Shown in pieces: positions 1 through 9,058 of a DNA stretch of 64,000 nt (positions are counted from its first letter, which is position 1; every line of letters starts with the position of its first letter). The notes beneath the pieces are model-generated. The model worked only from the letters and a program-made list of their open reading frames with translations. It was not told the origin of the DNA and made no database searches. The stretch spans positions 86,681,141 to 86,745,140 of the forward strand of contig NC_079487.1 of assembly GCF_020520425.1 (NCBI RefSeq). Reading direction: 5' to 3'. The translations under genes were made by a program, and so were the position numbers. Origin of the DNA: Spinacia oleracea (lineage: Eukaryota; Streptophyta; Magnoliopsida; Caryophyllales; Amaranthaceae).

Positions 1-359
1 GCGAACCCCACACAAAGACACTTCTAAGTCAAGGTGTATAAGTACAATGAATACATTATAGTTTCTCTACAATCTTTTTAATGCAACAGTTTGTCTAAAA
101 GCATCCACAAAAACAATACTAGCATCTTGTCAACATTTCATAGCATTCCCAATTTGATCAAAAGCCTGGTAATCCGACAATTTGTCAAATAATCAACAAA
201 ATCCATTATAACCAACTTCTCTACATTTCATAACATTCCTGAATAAAAACACTGTACTACTGATAATTCAATTCTTCAAATGCAAATTAATAGAAATTTC
301 AAAATGTCCCCAAACATTAGGAAAAAAGCTGGTAATTGTAAAAAGAAAAGAGGGTAAAC
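1..359. other. AT-rich sequence downstream of the second SKA2-like exon
   Basis: No coding segment is recognised here. On the minus strand this follows the splice donor at 358-359 of the SKA2-like gene, so it is most simply read as that gene's next intron, with the remaining exon or exons beyond the left edge of the window. Confidence 0.4.
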
Positions 360-843
360 CTGCTTAGCAGCGAGAAGCTGGCGACACTGATCTTTAAGAG
401 AAGAAAGCTCATCCTGAATTTTCTTAACCCGACCCACAAGTTTCATAGGATTAGCCTGAATGTCAACATCCAAAGTAACAAAATTTCACATCAAATTGTA
501 CCCATTGTACCCAATTTCAAAAATTCATACCAAAAACGGAAGAATTAAACAAAAAAATGGAAAATTGAAGTGCCCATTTCAATAATTCATACCAAAAATG
601 GAAGAAATTCACAAATGAAGTGTTAAAATTGAAATACCCAAATCAATTAAATATTTAAATAAAGCTAAGATCAGAAACTGAGGATAGAGAAAAGAGGGGT
701 ATTACATTATCTGGGTAAATTTGCTGGAATTCTTTGTCGAGTTTAAAGTGAAGGAGAGAGAGATCGTGATTAGCTTTGGTGAAAAGAGTAACTAGATTAT
801 CTGCAGCTGGGTGATGCGCGTATTCCTCTCGTTTTTGCCCCAT
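360..843 (-). CDS. SKA2: SKA2-like spindle/kinetochore-associated protein, 5' exons (partial)
   Basis: Two exons are visible on the minus strand. Exon 1 is 843-706 (46 codons, starting MGQKREEYAHH) and exon 2 is 455-360 (32 codons, ANPMKLVGRVKK to LLAAKQ). GT follows both exons and CAG precedes exon 2, and the phases join without a shift. The joined peptide aligns by eye with animal SKA2: a helix like ADNLVTLFTKANHDLSLLHF, then EFQQIYPDN, then NPMKLVGRVKKIQDELSSLK. SKA2 is a small coiled-coil subunit of the SKA complex, which links kinetochores to spindle microtubules. Only about 78 residues are present, so the C-terminal part must lie off the left edge. The exons look intact with no stop. 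Family assignment is fairly secure; function in plants is inferred. Confidence 0.72.
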
Positions 844-1872
844 TTTGGTGAACTTCTCTTCTTCTCACTTTTGAAGAGACGGGTTAATATCAAATTCTGA
901 GAATTTTTTCCCGCCCAAACCAAGAACAAACATAGAACCCTAGGTATGGACTATGGATTATGGAGTGAGGGAGAAGGGAGGGGTAACTACGGTCAAAGTT
1001 GTTTAATTTTGACCTTGTAAAGTGAATGCGCTTCTTTTTTTCTTTTTTTTTAGTATTTTTAAATAAAAGTCTATACTCCCTGTATCTTTTTTTGGTTTTA
1101 CTACTAGTAGTTCCCACTGCTTTCGACCAGTAGCTACTCCCTGTATCTCGAGGCGTGCTACATCGCTGGTTACCAGCGATGTTTTGTTCCCATACCCGGG
1201 GCAAAAGCGTCATTCCACGGGTTTTACTGAAAAAGTCAACAAAGTAACTTCCAAAGTTACTGCTCTCTCTTCATCCCTGAGCAGCTCTCTCTCCGGCGGC
1301 ACGCCCTCATTCTCTCTCTTGCTTATGCATCTCCGACAAAGCGATTTCCTCTCCGACAAAGTCGTTTCCTCTCTGACAACCACCGCGGTTACACGTTTTC
1401 TTCTCCTTCTCTGTTCAAAAACGAAAGTGTCCTTCAATATATGGCTGGAGGTTAGTGATTCAAATTTAATTTGTTTAGTAATTCAATTTTAATTGATTAT
1501 TCAAATTGTCTTCTTGACGAAATTCTGAAATTCAAATTATCGTCAATTGATGGTTGTTTCTAGGGTTTTAGTAAAATTGGGGGTTTATTCTAGGGTTTTA
1601 GTAAAATTATGGTTTTTTCTAGTAACCTGTAATCAGAGATATTGGATGGTTTGTGGGGCGTTGTTTTTTGTCTGAATTCATTAACAGATTGGCTGGTTGT
1701 GTTCCTCAATTCATGCAAAAAAATCATGACTTTTGTAACTTTTGTAGCTCACTTTCTACCTTTATATCTTCTGGCCACATTTAAATCTTTGCAAGTGTAA
1801 TATAAACATGTGTAATATAAGCATATAATTAAAAGTAAAAAGGGATTAATTAGTGTAAGAGAAAGAGGGTAC
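844..1872. other. Intergenic: SKA2-like promoter side and an orphan 5'UTR-like stretch
   Basis: The stretch 844-1180 lies immediately upstream of the SKA2-like start and must contain its promoter. At 1260-1449 the plus strand is CT-rich like a plant 5'UTR, with a near-duplicated CTCCGACAAAG motif, and ends in ATGGCTGGAG followed by GTTAGT, a possible start codon and splice donor. No matching downstream exon is seen before the opposite-strand zinc-finger remnant. This may be the broken start of another gene. From 1500 to 1872 nothing coding is recognised. Confidence 0.35.
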
Positions 1873-2552
1873 CTGCATGCCTAACAGCTTGATGAATTCT
1901 CTGGTTTCATGAAAACTTCAGCACAATGAAAGGATCTCTAGTGAAAGCTAGAACAGGATCAACAACCATTCTGCATTCATAGCAACCTGAAAGTCTTATA
2001 AATGGCATCCCCTTAATGTAATTACTACAATTAGAAGAAGATGATTTCAGTAAAACCCCATTATTGTTAGTATTAGTATTGTTGCTAAGCTCACTCAAAA
2101 CAGGAGATTTAATTGACCGATTTGACCCTTCAAGGCTGCTGCTACTGGTTGTACTGGTACTAGCAGCAGAAGTAGTAGTAGTAGTAGTAGAAGAAGTCCC
2201 CCCTCTGCTTTTCCTTTGAAGAAGTTCAGGGGAAGTTGAATCAGGCCTCTGCATCACTTTTGTATTGTTGCAGAGTGAACCAGAACATCTCATTTTTTTT
2301 GTTCTTATTCTTGCTGTTTTCTTCCAGTATTGCAGCAACATGTTTTTGCTGTTTGTTTTTCTGGGTTGGTGATGTTTGTTCTTGTGCTTGTTGTTGCTTC
2401 ACTTCGAGGTGTTTGCAAGTCAGGATGTTTCTCATAATTACCCATGAAGGTAGCGGCTGCGGCTTCGGCTGCTGCTGCTTTTGTTTCTGGTGACTTCTTT
2501 TTGTTCTGTGGATTTCAGTAGTGAGCTTCCTAGGATTAGTAGTTTTGGCCAT
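1873..2552 (-). pseudogene. Broken first exon of a plant C2H2-like zinc-finger gene
   Basis: From ATG at 2552 the minus strand reads MAKTTNPRKLTTEI, then LPSWVIMRNILTCKHLEV, a signature I associate with a plant-specific C2H2-like family. At an eight-A run near 2291-2298 the frame shifts by one, after which family features resume in another frame: KKMRCSGSLC, VMQRPDSTSPEL, a Ser/Thr-rich linker and GMPFIRLSGCYECRMVVDP. After FTRDP sequence is lost ahead of HCAEVFMKPEN, removing the first zinc-ligand cysteine pair. A further roughly 8-base deletion follows, before HQAVRHA in the first frame. The exon ends at a normal donor (GTACCC, below 1873). The expected second exon is not found before the SKA2-like gene. 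Three frame lesions plus a missing exon argue for a pseudogene. The homopolymer lesion alone could be an assembly error. Confidence 0.6.
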
Positions 2553-2820
2553 TGTTGACGACGAAGAAAAAAAAGACAGTTGAGTTGTGAGTTTATCTAT
2601 ATCAAGGTAAGTTAAGGGGACATGGGGTACTTTTGAAGCAAAGTACTGAAAAGCAGAAAGATGGTTGCAAGTTAAAGAAGGGGTAAGCCAGGAAGGGGAG
2701 TTGGGATTACTTTGGTTTTTGTGATATGGGTTGTTTTGATTTGAGAGTTGTGACTTGTGAGGCCAACTTTCATACTACTCCCTACACTCATCCTTACATT
2801 GTGTAGACACCTACTTTTGT
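2553..2820. other. 5' flank of the zinc-finger pseudogene
   Basis: A purine-rich leader lies just upstream of the ATG at 2552, followed by unremarkable sequence. No gene is recognised. Confidence 0.3.
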
Positions 2821-2965
2821 CCCCATTCCCGAAAGGGAAAGGTTCGATGATGAAAGCATAAATCTCCACTTTCTGCTTTTACCCACTTAATACTCGCACA
2901 ATTGCCCAATCCCGAAAGGGAAAGGTTCGATGATGAAAGGGAAAGGTTCGATGATGAAAGCATAA
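2821..2965 (+). repeat. Direct repeats of CGAAAGGGAAAGGTTCGATG
   Basis: The block CGAAAGGGAAAGGTTCGATG followed by ATGAAAG occurs at about 2831 and again at about 2912, with a truncated third copy directly after it. Two copies end in GCATAA. The copies border the AT microsatellite, suggesting slippage or repair duplication at its edge. Confidence 0.75.
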
Positions 2966-3299
2966 TTAATAATTAATAATTAATAATTAATAATTAATAA
3001 TTAATAATTAATAATTATTAATTATTAATTATTAAATAATAAATAATAAATAATAATAAATGTTAACTAATAACTAAATAATAATTATTAATTAATAAAT
3101 AAATAATTATATAATAAATAATAATAATTATATGTAATTGAACACTCAATAATTACAATAAATGATAAATATTAATAATAATAATAATTAATTTTTAATA
3201 AATAATAACTAAATAATTAATAACTAATACGGAGTAATCCGTAACTAATTAATAAATAATAATAAAATAATATTAATTATTAATAAATAATTAGTTATA

Positions 3300-3337
<38 letters not shown>

Positions 3338-3480
3338 GTAATATAATAATATAAATATAAATAACAAGTAATATAATAATATAATAATATAATAATATAA
3401 ATATAAATAATAATATAAGTAATAATAATAATAATATAATAATAATAATAATCATTATTATTATTAATATTATTAAATTA
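2966..3480. repeat. AT-only imperfect microsatellite (TAA / AATTAAT types)
   Basis: About 515 bases consist almost only of A and T, with runs of TAATAAT and AATTAAT and an ACGGAGTA fragment near 3230. No coding or transposon termini are visible. Confidence 0.9.
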
Positions 3481-3504
3481 AATTGAATTAACTGAACTGA
3501 ACTT

Positions 3505-3624
3505 AATGCTCCTGAACTGAACTGAACTGAACTGAACTGAACTGAACTGAACTGAACTGAACTGAACTGAACTGAACTGAACTGAACTGAACTGAACTGA
3601 ACTGAATGCTCCTGAACTGAACTG
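3505..3624 (+). repeat. Pentanucleotide (GAACT)n microsatellite
   Basis: Roughly twenty perfect GAACT units are flanked on both sides by the same short sequence, AATGCTCCTGAACTGAACTG. A related motif (GTTCAGATAA) is tandemly repeated in the first intron of the KCS gene at about 51,000. Confidence 0.92.
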
Positions 3625-4210
3625 CCAAATAAGTCCTAAAGCTGAAATTAAGCCAAAAAGAACAGGGCCTTTCTCTCTCTATTCTCCTTCAACTCTCCCT
3701 CATCACTCCGGAAAATATTTTCGCATATCTAATATGTGCTTGCAAATGCATATAATAGCAAAAGACAAAATAGGAAAAAGACAAAAAAGAAATTAAATGG
3801 TACTTTTTTAAACAAAAAATGTACTTTTTCTTTTGTCAGAATGGTACTTTTTTTAACATGATTGGTACTATTTTGTCCCTATTTTGTATTTTAGCTATTT
3901 GTCTTTTACTCACACATATCAGATATCCGAAAATACTTCCTCCTCTTTGCTCTTTCTTATGATATGTTTTTTCCAAGACTACTTGAGCCTCTTCCTCTTC
4001 TCTGTCAACCCATATTTTTTTTTTTTTTTTACTAATTAATCTATTATTTTTATTCAAATTCAATGTGTCATTCAATGGACTTATTTAATCAGTCAAATTC
4101 TCATCTTTCCCCTTTTAATTTGACCGTTTCAGATAATTTAATTGAAAACATTAATTGAATTGAGTTATTGAGAAAAACTCTTCGTATAACCCAATACGAG
4201 GTATAATTCT
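3625..4210. other. AT-rich intergenic stretch
   Basis: No gene or transposon end is recognised. There is a poly-T run at 4017-4030 and several short homopolymers. Confidence 0.3.
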
Positions 4211-4274
4211 GAACTCGCCAATTTGGTGCTCACGATTCAAATGGTGGCTTTGGTGTAGCCTTTCAGTTACAACT

Positions 4275-4548
4275 TTGGTTTATGAACAATTATTTTTTAA
4301 GGATTTGGTATCGGACCTTAATTATTTGTTTCCTGGTTGCAGCTACACTTCGAATACAATACTTGCTTTATCCAAAACGGAAGAGTGGTGTGATACAAAA
4401 CTCGTATCGTGGTGTTTGGATGAAAGCATTTTGGTGGATTGCCTGGTATGTGCCAACCATGGCTTATGTGGAGGGAGATCCGATCCATCTTTTTCTATCT
4501 CCTCCTATGGTTATGGTGAATTCAACTACGGAGTTTGACTATTATTAA
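4275..4548 (+). other. Unrecognised open stretch in two overlapping frames
   Basis: Two overlapping plus-strand frames are open for about 88 codons. One (MNNYFLRIWYRTLIICFLVA...) has a hydrophobic stretch and a WWIAWY motif. I do not recognise a family, and the double openness suggests chance or a relic. It lies upstream of decayed LINE sequence and could belong to it. Confidence 0.2.
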
Positions 4549-4859
4549 TATTAGTTTTCTATTAATTATGTTGTTAATTTAATTATTCTATTGTGCTTGG
4601 ATTTTCAATGGGCAGGTACACCAAATTGTCCTGCTTGTATGTTCAGTTTTGTCCAATAGGGACATGACACAATTTCAAGAGTCTGAGCTATTTATTCACC
4701 AAGAGATTAATAATTTTGTGGGAAGGAGGATTATCGGAGGTAGAAGAAGGTCATCTTACTCATTTTCACTTTGTTTATGCTTATTTGATTGTCTCAAGCT
4801 TCCAAAAAGATAAATAAGTTGTTGATTCCTATTTCGTCATAGGAAAACTAACTAACAAA

Positions 4860-5400
4860 TTTTAATGTCTCCATCGATTGGATGGGTTGAGCAAGCTAAG
4901 GTGATATTTTATGGTCACGATACCAACGAGGAAGCTTGGTGCGGGCCTGCGGGGTACTTCAAGGTTTTTGTGGATGTCGGGATGTTTTGTTTATGTTGGC
5001 TCGGGGTTGGGTGCCGTGGTACGGTATAGCGATAATGATGTGGTGGAGTGTGTTGTGGTTCGAGTGTGGAAAAGTGGGAGTCGAGTGTGGGAGACGGGAA
5101 TACCATTTTTTGGGTTTTCAAGTTGGCATTGGAAACAAGGATGAATAGTGTTTTGGTAGAGAGTGACTTTGTTGGTGAATCATGCTTCGAAGAACAATCC
5201 CAATAGGAAATAGTGATTTCTATCTCATTATACATGATATTTTAGAATTGAGGTGCAACTTTGTTAATGTTTCTTTCTCTATTGTCAACCGTAGTAATAA
5301 CAACGTAGCTCATGAGTTGACTCAATTGCAATGTTGGGAGTTCGGTCGTAGAATTTGAGAGGATGATTTCCCGAGTCGACTTTTGAATGTAGCTACTTAT
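4860..5400 (+). pseudogene. Decayed RNase H-like segment of a LINE-type retrotransposon
   Basis: Plus-strand reading with frame changes and stops gives pieces typical of the RNase H-like domain at the end of plant LINE polyproteins: VLVESDFVG near 5150, then LELRCNFVNVSFSIVNRSNN, then NVAHELTQLQCWEFGRR with an in-frame stop, then DDFPSRLLNVAT up to about 5395. The Asn-x-x-Ala-His-Glu-Leu pattern and the following Trp are the family hallmark. Several stops show it is dead. The 5' part of the element is not recognisable. Confidence 0.45.
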
Positions 5401-5914
5401 AACTTATTAAATCAATCTATGTATGATGGTTTTAACTATAAAAAATGGAGTATTTATGCTAATGTTCAATTTAATTGTCTGGTATATAAAATTACATAAT
5501 GTTGGAGTAGTTGCTTCATATCAATTGCAAATTGTGACATTACTAAGGAGTTATTTAGTTGACAACTGAAAATGGGGGAAGTGGAAATACAGGTGGGAAT
5601 TTATAGATAAGGTAGTTGTTTGATTGACATCAAAACGTAAAAATTGAGGGAATTCATGGGAAGTAAATTACCTACATCCCTTGGTCAATCAAAATTGATG
5701 GGAATTTCTAATTTACATGTTGTCCACCAAACAATTTAAGGAAATTTACATGAGTTTAACAAAGCAAGTTATTTCCCTTGAATTACAACTTCTTATGGAA
5801 ATTAAAATCTCATATCAAGTCGTCAACCAAACTAGGCATAACTATGAATATACACTTCACATGTGGCACAACTTTGTTGTCAAAATTTGGTATAGTATGA
5901 AGTATTGTTTATTA
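5401..5914. other. AT-rich sequence without recognised features
   Basis: No coding region is recognised. The stretch 5540-5840 has a MITE-like composition but I could not define matching termini. Confidence 0.3.
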
Positions 5915-6237
5915 CTCCCTCCGTCCCTTAATACTTGCACCGGTTTGACCGGTGCGGAGTTTAAGACTTTTGAATTGACTTATTAATTTAAGGGGTGTTA
6001 GTTGATAGTGGGGTATTTTTTAATATAGTTAGTGGGAAATGTGCAAGGGGTGGGGAGTAGTGAGTGGGGGATGTGAATTTTAAATGATTTTTTGTAGGGA
6101 GTGGGGTGTAGGTGGGGTAGTAGGTAAGTGTGAGAAATAATATAATATTGGTATAAACTTCCATTTATAGAAGCGGTGCAAGTATTAAGGGACGGTCCGA
6201 AAAGGAAAGCGGTGCGAGTATTAAGGGACGGAGGGAG
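5915..6237. mobile_element. Stowaway-type MITE (Tc1/mariner), TA target duplication
   Basis: The element begins CTCCCTCCGTCCCTTAATAC and ends with the inverted complement (GTATTAAGGGACGGAGGGAG). It is flanked by TA at 5913-5914 and at 6238-6239. It is 323 bp and non-coding. The right terminal sequence is partly duplicated just inside the end (GGTGCAAGTATTAAGGGACGG at about 6175-6195), giving a double right terminus. Confidence 0.9.
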
Positions 6238-6254
6238 TACTTTATAGTTTAAAA

Positions 6255-6303
6255 CTGCTTAAATTTATGCACAGTCCGTGTAAGGCACGGGCCACAAAGC
6301 TAG
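6255..6303 (+). mobile_element. Helitron 3' terminus
   Basis: The sequence CCGTG-TAAGG-CACGG forms a short hairpin and is followed ten bases later by CTAG and then T at 6304. This is the expected 3' end of a Helitron (hairpin, CTRR, host T). I could not locate a matching 5' TC end, so the extent of the element is unknown. Confidence 0.6.
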
Positions 6304-6769
6304 TTTAACACTAAATACTCCACCTACCCATAAATTTTTTCTCTCTCTTACCCACATGAGTGAGATTCTTTAGAGATTCACTTGCAATGTGTCCTTTTAG
6401 TGGATTGTTCAATATTTCATAAGGACTAATAAACAAGAACGGAGAGAGTACATGAATAGTGACAAAACTAAAAGTGTTGCAATTTTTATGAAATAGAGGA
6501 AGTATTAAAATACGGCCCATATAGAAAGTATAACTCATACTATTAAAATGTTAGAACATTTATAGAGTAAATATATTTATGAGTTAAATGTGAAGTGTGT
6601 ATTATACTAGGAGTTGAGGAGGTAGTACAATGTATAGAGTTTATTCCAAGCTGATGCAACGGTTATTTGGGCTATTGCAACGGTTTTGGCGTTGCATTAG
6701 TTCGCCCGTCGGGCGAATTTCTTGAGAAATTAAATGTTGTACGCGCGTCCGATCGGGCGGAGCTCCACA
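6304..6769. other. Intergenic / possible LTR interior
   Basis: No coding sequence is recognised. A CG-rich patch at 6700-6765 (CGCCCGTCGGGCG, CGCGCGTCCGATCGGGCG) stands out from the AT-rich surroundings. It may be the inner part of the LTR fragment that starts at 7114 on the minus strand. Confidence 0.3.
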
Positions 6770-7114
6770 TATCCGTTTTTGAGCGATTTTATACTAATCT
6801 TTGCTTGGTGTTCAAGTAAGGTCTAGGAACCAAGTTAGAAATACTTAAATGTCCTTAATGATTAAATTATCATCATTTTCTTTTTTAATCTCTCCATCAT
6901 TTTAATTAAAATTATTTCCATTTAAGGAAATCTTTGAAACCTTTATTTTCTAAATCCATTTAATAAAATCTATATATATTAAATGCTTTTAAACTCTATT
7001 TTATTATTTATATATATGATTTAATAATCATGTGAATACTTCTAAAATGCTTTAATTATATTATAAATATATTGAAACTATCTTTATAAAATAATTAAAA
7101 TACGGTATATTACA
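6770..7114 (-). mobile_element. 5' part of a long LTR, minus orientation
   Basis: Reading left from 7114 the sequence starts TGTAATATACCGTATTTTAA. It aligns over about 350 bases with the sequence starting TGTAATACCCC at 7890 (plus), including the shared CTTGGTT...CCTTACTTGAAC block. The same start type is seen on the complete solo LTR at 27247-30129. LTRs beginning TGTAATACC are typical of Tekay/Del-type Ty3/gypsy elements. Only the outer part is seen. Confidence 0.55.
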
Positions 7115-7889
7115 GCGGGGCATGAAAACAGTGCATGAGTGACGGTCTCCTGGACATTCGGGCACCATGGACAACAGTCTGTATCTAGCATGCGACGCCT
7201 GTTGAGTAGCTCATGAGTTGGGAGGGAGCCCGTACAAACTCTCCACAGACAATGCCTTATCTATGGGGTAGTATCAAGCTTCCATTAATTTAACCAATCG
7301 AGGAGAAAATTATCACAATTGCAGTTTCCTAGCATATATGTTGTCTTTACCGAGTACTGAGCGAAAATTGAGTACGCCCAAGTCAAGCAATCTTTCGGGA
7401 CGCGAAGTCTAAGAGGGATGGTCATGATACACCTTAAGTACATCTCTCTCCTCAAATATTGTAGAAATCCACTCTTATTTCAAATCATTCATCCGACTCT
7501 GTATTAATAAATGGTCATGCACGAGGCTGACCTCGTCTCTCCTCGGTGATAAGACAAGCCACCCATGCTCATCAGTGAGCCAAGGGTCTGTATAAATATT
7601 AATTTTAGTCTCATCCCCAACACGCCAGATAAGTCATTCCTTCACAAGGAAATCCGCACCCCCATAAACTACGCCACAAGTAACTACCAATGAGACCCAA
7701 AGAAGAATCCAAGAAACCATAATTAGGGTAGTACTTCCCTTTCATAACACGACCAAACAAAGACTCCGGAAAAGAAGACGCCAAGCTTGCTTTCCGAAAA
7801 GTTCTTTATTAAAAACTGTCATGTCACTAAACCCCAAACCACCTAAACATTTATGTGAGCACATCGAATCCAAGTTTTGCCAATGAACC
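7115..7889 (-). pseudogene. L1-type LINE fragment (3' region of ORF2)
   Basis: From 7889 leftwards the minus strand gives VHWQNLDSMCSHKCLGGLG, FNKELFGKQAWRLLF, then WRVGDETKINIYTDPWL and, near 7115-7260, a zf-RVT domain (CLWRVCTGSLPTHELLNRRR, then CCPWCPNVQETVTHALFSCP). This is the C-terminal part of a plant LINE reverse transcriptase polyprotein. Stops and frame changes occur throughout. Both ends coincide exactly with TGTAAT LTR starts pointing outwards, so the fragment was cut by two LTR insertions. Confidence 0.75.
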
Positions 7890-8977
7890 TGTAATACCCC
7901 TTATTTTATTATTTTATAAATATAGTTTCAATATATTTATAATTTAATAAAGCATTTTCAAAGTATTTATATAATTATTAAAATCAAAATAATAAAAGAG
8001 AACTCAAGTGCATTTAATAAATTTATGGAAATTTTGGTATTTACTACCTTTAAAATACACCACTTTTGTATTTACTACCTTATGAAATTTTTATTTTAAA
8101 TTACTACCTTAAACTTCCAATTTTTTTTATTTACTACCACTTTACAGTTTTATCATTTTAAAATTGAGATATCTCTTTCGTTTCTTAATCGTTTAAAGTG
8201 ATTCAAAGTTCATTATTTTCCTTTTTCTATAGGGATTTCATTGAGAACGTCATTTCAAAAAAATTCGTTTGATAATTCATAAATATTTTAAAATTTTACA
8301 AATAATATTTAATTTGTTTAAACTTTTACGAAATGTTAAAAAGTCGGATCCCTATGGAATCCTTACACATAAATGAGAAGAATGAGCTTTGAATCACTTA
8401 AAATGATTAAGAAACGAAAGAGATATCTCAATTTTAAAATGAGAAAACTGTAAAATGGTAGTGAATACAAAAAAAATGAAACTTTAAGGTAGTAATTTAA
8501 AATAAATTTTTCATAAGGTAGTAAATACAAAAATGGTGCATTTTTAAGGTAGTAAATACCAAAATATCCTAAATTTATTAATCTTATTAAATGTATTTTA
8601 GAAAAGAAAGATTTAAATATTTCTTTAAACGAAAATAGTTTTAATTAAAAAGGATGGAGAGATTATAAATAGAAAAAGATGGCAATATAATTTATTAAGG
8701 GTGTTTAAGTACTTTCAACTTGGTTTCCCAAACCTTACTTGAACTCCAAGTATGGGTTGTTATAAATATCCAAGGATACAAAGGATTAAACCCCTAATCT
8801 TCGCTTTGCCTCTCCTCTCTTATTTTCTCTCTCTCTCCCCTTGGTCGTGTGCTGCAAGCAAGGAAGAGGAGCAGCAACGCCAGCCACCGCCGTCCTCCCT
8901 TGCCGATGTGTTGTTGACGCCAGTCTACTGTACCATGTGTGTTCTTCCTCTTCTCTTCTCCTCTTTTTGGTTCGGCC

Positions 8978-8979
<2 letters not shown>
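7890..8979 (+). mobile_element. Part of a long Tekay-like LTR, interrupted
   Basis: It starts TGTAATACCCCTTATTTTAT at 7890 and resembles the minus-strand arm at 7114 and the solo LTR end at 30129. It contains an inserted 543-bp MITE (8027-8569). From 8800 it becomes CT-rich and then GC-richer, like an LTR promoter/leader region. It is interrupted at 8980 by (TA)n and the block of elements A-C, and its continuation may be 27113-27246 and beyond 30130. No protein is encoded. Confidence 0.5.
8027..8569. mobile_element. Mutator-type foldback MITE with 9-bp target duplication
   Basis: The perfect 9-bp direct repeat TAAATTTAT flanks the element at 8018-8026 and 8570-8578. The termini are inverted (GGAAATTTTGGTATTTACTA at left, complement of GGATATTTTGGTATTTACTA at right) and the inverted arms extend for roughly 240 bases each, so nearly the whole element folds back. 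A 9-bp duplication is the hallmark of Mutator-like elements. It is non-coding. Confidence 0.85.

Positions 8980-9055
<76 letters not shown>
8980..9055. repeat. (TA)n microsatellite, left border of element A
   Basis: About 38 uninterrupted TA units directly abut the terminal repeat of element A. Confidence 0.97.

Positions 9056-9058
<3 letters not shown>

Noticed and set aside
4017-4045. Helitron 5' end at TCTATTATTTTTATTC near 4040
   Set aside because: It resembles a TC start in an AT-rich stretch, but there is no second copy or empty site to support pairing it with the 3' end at 6303.
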